NCBI GenBank assembly: GCA_031763025.1
Contig: JASSKH010000003.1
Coordinates: 5,198,718-5,262,717, forward strand
Source: Macrocystis pyrifera
Taxonomy: Eukaryota > Sar > Phaeophyceae > Laminariales > Laminariaceae
Length of the DNA stretch: 64,000 nt
Direction of reading: 5' to 3'
Position numbers and translations under genes: made by a program. The notes under the pieces are model-generated. The model was not told where the DNA came from. It saw only the letters and a list, made by a program, of their open reading frames with translations, and made no database searches. The stretch's first letter is position 1. Each line of letters starts with the position of its first letter. This document shows, in pieces, positions 1 to 8,426 of the stretch.

Positions 1-4
1 AAAA

Positions 5-245
5 TGGTTTTTTTTTCAGGTTTGGGAGGATACCGTTGGACGCCGCCGGCAAGCTCTTGCCCCCTAGAGCATGCATCCACCTCATTTCTTCGAGCCCGTC
101 ATCTATACTAGTTGATTTTGCCCGCCACCGCGCGGGTTGTCCGTGGGCTGAGTCTCTGTCGAGATCGAGCGTCAATCGTGTATCGTGGCACCAGCTGAAA
201 TGATACTTTTTTTGGTGAACTTCGCGTTTCCATTCGCATACTATA
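5..245 (+). repeat. R module, copy 1
   Basis: A T-run ending in cag is followed by a 29-base conserved segment (gtttgggaggatacc at its start) and then GCAAGC where the other copies have GTAAGC. A GC-rich self-complementary stretch (cccgc / gcggg, about 121-140) and a T-run followed by GG (about 208-216) come next. The function is unknown. Confidence 0.75.
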
Positions 246-316
246 GCAGGGTTTTTAGAGTACAACAGGAGTGGGTTGCTTTTTGCGTCAGAGCAAAATT
301 ATGGACGAGTACTGCT

Positions 317-650
317 GTACTTTTTTTTTTTTATCCATCACTTTTACTTCCCAGCCCACTCGTACGAGGTGTTACCCTCGACGACCTTCTGGACAAGCCG
401 TGGTCACAGGTGTCGTCCCTTCTCCCCCCCGGTACGTGCCTTTATTTTTTGTCGCGCATAGGGTCCAGCATTCCCACTGCTCGTCGATTTTCATCGAATG
501 TAGCCAACTCACGCTTTCGCGCTTTCCGCTTATCAATTTGTTATGCAAGAAAAAGTCCCTATGAGCATGCACTCGGTGGGACTTGAACCCACGAAATTGA
601 TCTTGACAAGCACGCGGACCACCTACCAAGCCACCGGGGACGCCGGTATA
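317..650 (-). mobile_element. SINE-like retroposon with tRNA-like head, copy 1
   Basis: The paralogous array unit at 4173-4345 reads straight through the point where this unit has about 334 extra bases, so it acts as an empty site. The filled site breaks after ctgtac and resumes at tactgcagagtgc, leaving at least TAC on both sides. Read on the minus strand, the insert starts with a tRNA-like head (650 down to about 575), then a body (490-345), and ends in a 12-base A-run (T-run at 317-328 on plus). This is the expected order for a tRNA-derived SINE. A second, truncated copy lies at 14775-15006. Confidence 0.7.
575..650 (-). other. tRNA-like pol III promoter region of the SINE
   Basis: On the minus strand an A-box-like TGGCTTGGTAGG is followed about 35 bases later by a B-box-like GGTTCAAGTCC inside a perfect 5-bp T-stem (gtggg / cccac). 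The acceptor and anticodon stems do not pair well, so this is a tRNA-derived head and not a working tRNA gene. Confidence 0.6.
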
Positions 651-753
651 CTGCAGAGTGCTGTATCCAAGAATTATCGTAACAGAATGGCAAAAAAAAT
701 GCATTGTGTCTATCAGTACATCAGTACAACAAACGTCTCGAATGGCAAAAAAT

Positions 754-998
754 AAATGTTTTTTTTTTTTTCAGTTTTGGGAGGATACCGTTGGACACCG
801 CCGGTAAGCTCTTGCCCCCTAGAGCGTGCATCCACCTCATTTCTTTGAGTCCGTCATCTATACTAGTTGATTTTGCCCGTCACCGCGCGGGTTGTCCGTG
901 GGCTGAGTCTCTGTCGATATAGAGCGTCTATCGTGTATCGTGGCACCAGCTAAAATAATTATTTTTTGGTGAACTTCGCGTTTCCATTCGCATACTAT
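754..998 (+). repeat. R module, copy 2
   Basis: This copy has the T-run plus cag, the 29-base conserved segment, a donor-like GTAAGC, the GC-rich hairpin region, and ATTTTTTGG resembling an Sm-protein site (about 961-969). It ends at catactat, where the 3.2-kb element is inserted. Confidence 0.75.
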
Positions 999-2091
999 AA
1001 AATATATTTTACAAGGTTCCCCTGCGGGAGGTGCCGTATGAATAGGGGAGTGGCGCAAGAGCGAAATCATATTCGTATGCAACCCTGCACACTTGTGTAG
1101 AAGTAGTACCTGCATCCACCCATCATTTTAACCTGAAGAACACACGACATATTTTTGAGGACAGACTATTATACTGTTCACGGAATTATAGTGTGGGATC
1201 ATTACTACACAATAATATTAAATAGGGTAGCGGTAAGTGGATATATCGATCCAGCCGACTCGCGGCGATATATTCTTAAGTATACAAAAAAATTGCACGA
1301 GGCCGAGGTTGCGCCATTATACTGTGTGACCGGTTGAGTAAGGTACAGCACGTACATACTGGTACAATAATATATACTGGTATGTTCCCCCAAAATATAT
1401 GTTTCCTGGTGCTCACGGTAACATCATTTACAGATAAATGCTCGAGAACAAATCGTGGTCCGAGCACTGAGAGTATTGGAGTACTGGCGGCAAAAATATT
1501 GCCAGCACTGAGAGGGCCCAAATACTGAGAGTAATGAGAGTGAGCAGTACCGAACCCCGATAATACAGGAAAGTATGTGCCCGCAGTAGTAGTATCGAAA
1601 CACGAAAGACTTGGAGTAAAGGCAATACGCGCAGTACAGAACCTCGAGATACTGAGAGTATTTCGCAGTACATGCATGATATATATTCCTCGCAAATGCA
1701 TATCTCGAAATACTGCCAGACTGCTTCAAGTACTCAAATCGTCTCCAGCGAAAGTGGTTTGCTCCAAGTCCCACTCGTGTGGGACTATCTGGGTGTGTTT
1801 GGTGCCGAACGCTGGGCCTGAGAATTGTCGACGCGGTGCACAGACGGTTGAAGTATACATCATACTCGAAGTATACTGGGCATATATATTGAGGGTATTT
1901 CATTATTGCGAGTACTGAGTCTCGCAGAAGAAACAGCAGTACGAACACTACCAACGGACGAAATACTGTTACTACTGTAGACTAGAATTCTTGTAGTACC
2001 CGCGGTACTTAACCCGAGACACTTGAAGCACAACAGGGTTGAAGCACAACAGGGGGTATCCACGCCAGCAGCAGTAGCGAACCCCGTATTA

Positions 2092-2196
2092 TTACGGGGG
2101 TCCATAGTTAACAGGACCTATGCTACACATAAAGAAATATATATTTACCTATTTTTACTAACAAAATTTGGTCCCGTTAACTATGGACCCCCGTAA
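2092..2196. mobile_element. MITE, 105 bp, TA target duplication, copy 1
   Basis: Terminal inverted repeats TTACGGGGGTCCATAGTTAA and its reverse complement flank an AT-rich core, with TA on both sides (2090-2091 and 2197-2198). The homologous place in the second 3.2-kb copy (near 17835) lacks the insert. A copy of the same length lies at 33933-34037. TA duplications with short inverted ends fit a Tc1/mariner-type non-autonomous element. Confidence 0.85.
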
Positions 2197-2677
2197 TAGT
2201 GCGAGCCCGAAAGTAAACGAAGTAGTATCGACAGAACCTGACAATACTGTGAGTACTCGCAGTATATATCTCGAGTACAAAACCCCCGAAATACTGCGAG
2301 TGTACGAAGTACCTACGATAATAATCAGTATTTTCTCGAGCATACTTTGCATTTACTCCCAACTATTGCGATTGGGAGTAGCTGTGAAATGTTGAGGTGT
2401 GAACGCACGCCACACGTAAGCGGGCCCAAACTCTTGACCTTGGGTAAAAACACACAACAAGTAACTTGCATATCATATTATACGTTCAGAAAAGCAAGGT
2501 GGATGAATGTACTGGTACAAAAAAAGTCAGAAGTGGAAAATAAACACACACAACTTGTATTACAGCAGTATATCATACTATACACTCAGAAAAGCAAATG
2601 TGTGAACGAATGTATGATTGTTAATACTACTGTTGTAGTCCTGGTACAAAAAAAGTCAAAAGTGAAATATAAAAAAA

Positions 2678-2820
2678 GCGTGCATGGTGCGAGTCGAACA
2701 CGGAAGACAGCAAGAACCGCCTAAACCCAGCCCACAACTCTGAAAACGCGTCCTGGGCCGCAAATGAGCGGCCGATTACCCAGACCAGTCCCAACACTGA
2801 GCGAGGGGGGGTAGGCAGGA
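2678..2820 (-). mobile_element. tRNA-like insertion inside the 3.2-kb element
   Basis: This block of about 145 bp is absent from the homologous site near 16305 in copy 2. On the minus strand it contains a TGGGCTGGG..AGG A-box-like word and GTTCGACTC, which resembles a B box, followed by a run of seven T's (pol III terminator-like). No proper cloverleaf could be folded by eye. It may be a short SINE or a tRNA pseudogene. Confidence 0.4.
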
Positions 2821-4345
2821 CAAACCTCGGAAACGAAATTTTTTATCGCGTGCAGTATAAATGTCTACGCTAGAACAGTGCTCGTACAACTGGCACGTCG
2901 TGTTTTTACGCAATCTAAAACACTTTGCACGATCTCCTACAGCAGTAGAGTGGATCGTACAGGTGCGACTGCATATCCAGCAGTACTGCTGTAGAATGCC
3001 ACGCGAGGAACGTACGTGTACTGACCCCCTTTCAGGATCTATCGGTCAGCAATGTAGGACACACAGCAATGAGAACTACTGCTGCTGTAAGTATGCTTTG
3101 TACGAAAGCTGCTGCTGTACGAATAATTTGTGGTACATACAGCAGTACGAACGATTTGTTTTTGTTGTATACTAGAGACGACGAACATATCGATCCGGGG
3201 ATAATGGGTCACACATTGCGGAAGGTACGTGCATCGGCCAATGAAGATGGCAACAACAACGAACTACAGTAGTAGTACTGAGCTTCCAGCGCGGATCTTC
3301 CACATGCGCATAGTACCCTGCCTGCTGCTGCTGTTGGCGCACTGTGCTGAGCACAGCTGGAGCAGTGGCAATGTTGGATCACACACAGCAATAAACAGTT
3401 ACTGCTGTAGTTCGTGGAGTGGTCAAGTGATCGATCGAATAAACCAACTGGTGTGATAGCCGCAGTACGATCATGCCATACGCGCAAGGTGTGCCCACTG
3501 CTGTTGCTGCTGGGCAGCAGGGCAGCAGGGTTGTGGTGCTGTAGGAAGCTGGAGGTAAGCGCGCTCTGTGCACTGCTGTGTGTATTGTTCTCTAGGCGGT
3601 GGTCCGTGCTCCGTGCAACACAAAAAATATGTACAGGGATATACCTGGTATACGTCATCCTGGGTATATACGGATCAAAAAGCATATGGCAAACGGTGGA
3701 ATGCGGACTGCAGGCTCCGACAAACGCAACCAACCACAGCAACACTGCGCATATGGGCGTGCCGCACACGAACGGCGGGTGGGCGGGGGGGCGGCAGCGT
3801 TGGGACGTTGGGATCTGTGTATGTTGTCTGTTGTGTACCTGGTACATGTCTGAGCTGTGTGCTCACACAGCTAGCTCGTGACAGCCTATATAGGGGAGAA
3901 AACAGACAGCATGAATGACATGTATGTACCGATACGTACGTACAAAGTAAGGCCTCTTTACTGAAACCAGGGAAATCGTCTTATCCACTCCCGCCGGAAA
4001 AAAAAACTTTGTGCGCCCGCCACGCGCTTCAGAGTGCATGGATCGCGCCGAGACCCAGACCAATGTGTCCGGCAGGGCTTCCCGTGTCCGTGCACTTAGT
4101 GTTTTGCCTAAAAGTGCTCGCGCGAAGAGAAAAGTTGGCAAAAGTACGAAAATTTGACAAATATACGTATACATTTAGGAGGTATGTACAGTACAGCAAC
4201 AGGAGTGGGTTACTTTTTGTGCCAGAGCAAAATTATCTACGAGTACTGCTGTACTGCAGAGTGCTGTATCCAAGCAGTAACATAACAGAATGGCAAAAAA
4301 ATTGCATTGTGTCTATCAGTACAGCAGTACAACAAACGTCTCGAA

Positions 4346-4600
4346 TGGCAAAAAATAAATGTTTTTTTTTTCAGTTTTGGGAGGATATCGTTGGACACTG
4401 CCGGTAAGCTCTTGCCCCCTAGAGCATGCATCCACCTCATTTCTTCGAGTCCGTCATCTATACCAGTTGATTTTGCCCGCCACCGCGCGGGTTGTCTGTG
4501 GGCTGAGTCTCTGTCGAGATCGAGCGTCTATCGTGTATCGTGGCACCAGCTAAAATATTTCTTTTTTGGTGAACTTCGCGTTTCCATTCGCATACTATTT
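4346..4600 (+). repeat. R module, copy 3
   Basis: This is nearly identical to copy 2. It has the T-run plus cag, the 29-base segment, GTAAGC, the cccgc / gcggg hairpin and a late T-run followed by GG. Its end runs straight into module B, giving the unoccupied form of the junction that the 3.2-kb element interrupts at 998/4173. Confidence 0.75.
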
Positions 4601-5390
4601 TATAGGAGGTATTTACAGTACAGCAACAGGAGTGGGTTACTTTTTGTGCCAGAGCAAAATTATCTACGAGTACTACTGCTGTGTCTCGAATGGCAAAAAA
4701 ATTGCATACTACCGCAAGTCTTTTACAGCAGCGAAAGGCAAAAAATGGGCTTTTCTTCAGGTTTGGGGGGATACCGTAGGACGCCGCCGGCAGCAGTGGA
4801 TTACTTTCTACGTTTCGCCTTTATTTGTTTGCGATCGTCGTCGTATTTTTCCGTGAATGACCCGTCAGTTGAAAACACATGTCAATCTGTCGAATGTGTA
4901 ACAACCCACAAAATGTTTTTCATTGGCCAACAAAGCGTCGTCACTCGCATACTATAGCAGCAGCAAGCAGTAGAGCCTGAAAACTACTACTACTAAAAAA
5001 TTGCATACGAACTATCGTCGGTCTTTTACAACAACAGCAGTTAGTTGATTACTTTCTACTTTTCGCCTTTATTTGTATTTTGCGATCCTCGTCGTATGTT
5101 TCGGTACTCGCAAAAGAATGACCCAAAATTGCATACTATCATAGGTCTTTTACAACACAGCAGTTAGTTGATTACTTCCTGCTCTTCGCCTTTATTTGTA
5201 TTTTGCGATCATCATCGTATGTTTCGGTACTCGCAAAAATAATAATCATGCAGTTGAAAATACGTCAATCTGTCGAATGTGTAACAACACACAACAAAAA
5301 ATGTTTTTGTTTTTTCATTTTTGGGAGGATACCGTAGGACGCCGGAGGCAAGCTCTTGCCCCCTAGAGCATGCATCCACCTCAGTTCTCA

Positions 5391-6301
5391 TTTCGCCAAC
5401 AACAGCTATTTCGTGGTACAGAGATCTCTTGTCAATTTGTCGTTTACTTGTTGTAATAAACATCCGACATGTTTTGCTTTGGCCAAGAGAGAGTCGTCAT
5501 CGTTCTGATTGATTGTTGGAGATCTCTCCCCGTTCATGTTTCGTTTTTTATTGGCCAACAGTCTTGTATTTAGCCCTGCAACCCCAATTACACCTCAATG
5601 ATATCGATCCCATTGCTGTGGTACTGGTGCGGGTGCTCGTGCTGTCTTCGTGTGCTGCTGCTGGATATATGTCCCCCCGCCGCGTACTATAACAAGCGGT
5701 ACCGATAGTCAACAAGTAGACGCCCTGCCTGAGCCAAACACAGCACTCTGGGGTTCCATCTGTGCTGGTCCCGACTGGCCTCTCCCGTCACTCTCAACAA
5801 CTCCACCTGCGACTTCACAAAAAAAGAGACAAGCAAGCTGAAAACAGCGCTCAAATGCATTTCATCGAGGGCAATAACAATACCTGAATTTAAGGATTCT
5901 AAACTCGATTTCCACCACATTTCCCAATGGGTCACATAAAAACGTATATGGATGGTTTTTCAGGGTCACGGGGAAGAAGGATGAGAACCCCCTCGACCTC
6001 AGTCTTGTCTACCTCACAACTACGAGTACAAAAAGTGGAACCTCTACAACGACAACAACAAGAGCAACAACACTATATCTTCTTTTGCTCCCGCGCCTCA
6101 TGGCAAGGCCGAGCGGCGCCACACCCGGTGCACGAGTTGTCCGCTTACGCTAGCGTGATAACTGGGTTCCCCGGGAAACGCGACCTTCCTCGACCGCCCG
6201 CTTATGCTAGCATGGACCTATAAGTCAGGATGGCTCGTGCCAGAGGGGATGCACTACCGCTGGATACCGTGCTGAGGGAGACCCGGTGAGAAGTTGAAAA
6301 A
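5391..6301. other. region without a recognised gene
   Basis: No conserved coding unit is recognised. Two attggccaac words (CCAAT-like, near 5551 and 4918) and an A-rich leader before 6302 are present. A minus-strand ORF at 5687-5935 contains IALDEM, which resembles a transposase motif only weakly. This stretch may hold the promoter and 5' UTR of the gene at 6302. Confidence 0.4.
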
Positions 6302-6503
6302 ATGGCTTTTGAGGTGGCTGGTGACGCCGTAGACATTCCTTGGATAAAAGTCATACTCGCGCAGCAAAAGTGGCGCGATGGGCTGACCGACGAGGAAAAC
6401 AAAGCGGCCGTTGAGGTAGGGTATTGGACTGCCGAAGAATGGCAGAATCTCGAGGCTATATCGGAATACGATAAACAACAGCAGCAGCAGAAGCAGCAGC
6501 AGA

Positions 6504-6534
<31 letters not shown>

Positions 6535-7186
6535 GCAACGTTATCACCAGCAGCAGCAATTCAGCCTCCGCAACGACCCCTACTACTCAGAACATCACCA
6601 CCAACTGCACCAACATGAGAAGCGTTTCCGCGAGTACCACCAGCAACAGCAGTACCGCGACCACTACTACCCGTCAGAATACTACCCGCAGCAGCAGTAT
6701 CATGAGCAGCAGCAATTTAGCATCCAAATCGACCCCTACTACTCAGAAGATCACCACCAACTGTACCAACATGAGCAGCGTTTCCACGAGCACCACCAGC
6801 AACAGCATTGCAGCGACCACTATTACCCGCAAGACCACTTCCAGCAGGAGCAGCATCAACAACATGCCATTCAGCGAGACCCGGCCGACGCTAGTTACGC
6901 ACAGCAGGTAGCAGTTAGAGCAGATGGGAGAGGAGCACCAGCCCAGGAGAGCAACGCCCCACCATCAAGCGAAACACCCTTGACTGCGATTTCGTCGAGC
7001 GAAAAATCGGGCGCAGGGTATGAAGTGGATATAATCCGCGTGCTCGGCGCTGTCTGTGAAAAACAGAAACGCGATCAAAGCCTACATCATGAAAGTGAGA
7101 CGCTATGCAGGAACACATGGAAAATCGGGTGCAGCGGCAACCACAGGGTTTTTGTCAGCGCAGAAGCCGAAGCAGGTGGTCAATGA
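6302..7186 (+). CDS. hypothetical Gln/His/Tyr-rich repeat protein
   Basis: This is an open frame of 294 codons. Its ATG is in a good eukaryotic context (A at -3, G at +4). Residues 1-57 look globular and charged, with WTAEEW near 42-47. Residues 59-79 are a polyglutamine tract broken by lysines and encoded by CAG/CAA. Residues 87-138 and 139-190 are two copies of a 52-residue repeat with the core DPYYSE..HHQL.QHE.RF, and a third repeat starts near 189 and decays. Residues 195-250 are low-complexity linker. The C-terminal end is uncertain. A donor-like GTGAGA lies at 7095 and an acceptor-like tttttgtcag ends at 7158, and another frame is open across 7079-7218, so the gene may be spliced or frameshifted. 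No family is recognised. Such Q/H-rich proteins are often adhesive or regulatory, but that is not shown here. Confidence 0.5.
6475..6538 (+). repeat. CAG/CAA trinucleotide repeat (polyglutamine)
   Basis: A CAG run interrupted by AAG and CAA encodes residues 59-79 of the protein starting at 6302. Smaller CAG blocks continue downstream in the same frame. Confidence 0.9.
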
Positions 7187-7364
7187 TCCGTTTAGAACCA
7201 GGAGGATCAGGTGGTGAACGTGGAGGAGGGTTGCATGCAGGAAGGAATTTTGCAGCTGAGCGATGGGGACCTGGTGGGGCGTGAGGAGGAACAGGTTGGG
7301 GGTGAAGAACAAGTGGAGAAGGACGCGAACCGCGAGGAGCATGGACGGGAGGCGATGGAGAAAA

Positions 7365-7857
7365 TACACCCAGCCGCAGCAGCAGCAACCGTTTCAGGAG
7401 GAGCCATCAGCTTCGACCTCCCCCATTCCGTGGCCGCCGCCATTGCCAGCCGAGTGCGAGGGAATGCAAAGTTGGGAGGCCAAGGATTTGGGCCATCGGG
7501 GGATTGACTGCGGGCAAGGTGCCCGACGTTGGACTGGTGGAAGGACACACCCAGCCGCAACAGCAGGAACTACCCCAGGAGGAGCTACCAACTTCGACCT
7601 CCCCCACGCCGTGACCGGCCATCATTGCCAGCTGAGCGCGAGGGAATGCAAGGTTGGGAAGACAAGGATTTGGGCCATCGGGGGTTGACTGTGGGCAAGA
7701 TGCCCGACGTTGGACTGATGGCAGGACACACCCAGCCGCAGCAGCAGCAACGACGCCCGGAGGAGCTACCAGCTTCGACTCCCCCAACGCCATGGCCGCC
7801 CCCATTGCCCGGGTTGACGGTGGGCAAGAAGCCCGACGTCGGACTGATGGAGGGGCA
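7365..7857 (+). repeat. minisatellite of about 180-bp units, left part
   Basis: Three units begin near 7365, 7548 and 7728, each starting cacccagccgcag. The third is shortened by an internal loss. A fourth, partial unit continues at 13955-14070 on the far side of the retroelement, so the array was one block before that insertion. The third and fourth units share a reading frame giving QPQQQQRR.EE.PAS and PWPPPLP, so this may be the repeat-rich 3' part of the host gene starting at 6302. Other units are shifted in frame. Confidence 0.75.
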
Positions 7858-8113
7858 TGTTCGTAGAGTCCAAGCCTGGATGCCCTGACCACCACGTGGT
7901 CTGATGAGTTTCTTTATACTCGTTGTAGTAGAGGACAGAGGAGGGGAGAGAGAGCGGAGCCTAGCTCGTAGCTCGGAGCAGAGAACGGAGCAGAGAACGG
8001 AGTCCTCAAACTCTCCTCGTGAACACACGACTTATTTCATAATAACGCCTGCGAAGATATACGCAACCCTCTACAACTTGTAACCGTCGCTGTTGGAACG
8101 ATCCAAAAGAACA
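7858..8113 (-). repeat. 3' LTR of the copia element
   Basis: This is 256 bp with TGTTC at one end and GAACA at the other. It is about 95% identical to 13699-13954 (about 12 differences by eye). The flanking gggca at 7853-7857 matches gggca at 13955-13959. A purine-rich tract on the minus strand (8114-8125 on plus) abuts it, as expected of a polypurine tract. Confidence 0.9.
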
Positions 8114-8426
8114 CCCTCCCTGGCTCTTCACAGCAGTGACGAGACCGAAAAGACGTTCAAGACTTGCTAGGACCTAAGAACAGCCAACGACAGTCCCGCA
8201 GGAGGTAACCCGGCCACCGGGTCAAAACCCCCTGTATAACACATATACTCCACCATTGCAATTGAAACAATGGCCGCATTCCAAACGATGACCATGGCCA
8301 GAGAATAAAATGCCAAGCGGTGCCCTACTCCCCCATGCCCCTCAAAGTAGCGCAGGGTTGGCGACCTGATAAATTATTCCTCGCATCACTCAAACATGGT
8401 ACTCATCGAATAATGCTCATACCCCC
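8114..8426. other. non-coding 3' part of the copia element
   Basis: This lies between the RNase H region and the 3' LTR on the minus strand. Apart from the purine-rich tract next to the LTR no feature was recognised. Confidence 0.6.

Larger units (their letters stand above)
999..4172 (+). mobile_element. 3.2-kb non-coding dispersed element, copy 1
   Basis: The sequence from about 1011 (acaaggttcccc) to about 4172 matches, in reverse complement, 15107-18877 along its whole length, at about 75-80% by eye. Anchors are 1011 with 18877, 1424-1530 with 18340-18440, 1741-1900 with 17985-18140, 2400-2450 with 17577-17650, 2861-3000 with 16110-16290 and 3990-4170 with 15110-15300. It sits exactly between catactat and aggaggta of the tandem array, a junction that is uninterrupted near 4597-4612. 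It is therefore an insertion with defined ends. No transposase, reverse transcriptase or long ORF shared by both copies was seen. It is rich in words such as gagtact and cagcagtactgctg. Its class is unknown. Confidence 0.7.
1..5390 (+). repeat. composite tandem array of R, B, link and C modules
   Basis: The same modules recur in the same order. R lies at 5-245, 754-998 and 4346-4600, with partial copies near 4750-4795 and 5311-5385. B (containing caacaggagtgggtt) lies at 246-316, 4173-4257 and 4601-4680. The link (containing gaatggcaaaaaa) lies at 651-753 and 4258-4345. From about 4797 a C module (gattactttctac, then cgcctttatttg) repeats at about 4797-4880, 5040-5120 and 5160-5290. Full R copies look about 95% identical by eye, so the array is fairly young. 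Two mobile insertions interrupt it. No protein-coding unit is recognised. It may be a satellite-like locus or a decayed multicopy gene. Confidence 0.8.

Noticed and set aside
1424-1954. 176-codon minus-strand ORF inside the 3.2-kb element
   Set aside because: The matching region of the second copy (about 17.9-18.4 kb) is not open in the same way and composition follows the gagtact words, so it is not a conserved protein.
5687-5935. Minus-strand ORF with IALDEM, suggestive of a piggyBac-type transposase
   Set aside because: Only six residues match and no GR or downstream motifs follow. The similar IALEEM near 14710 is also isolated. No TTAA-flanked element is seen.
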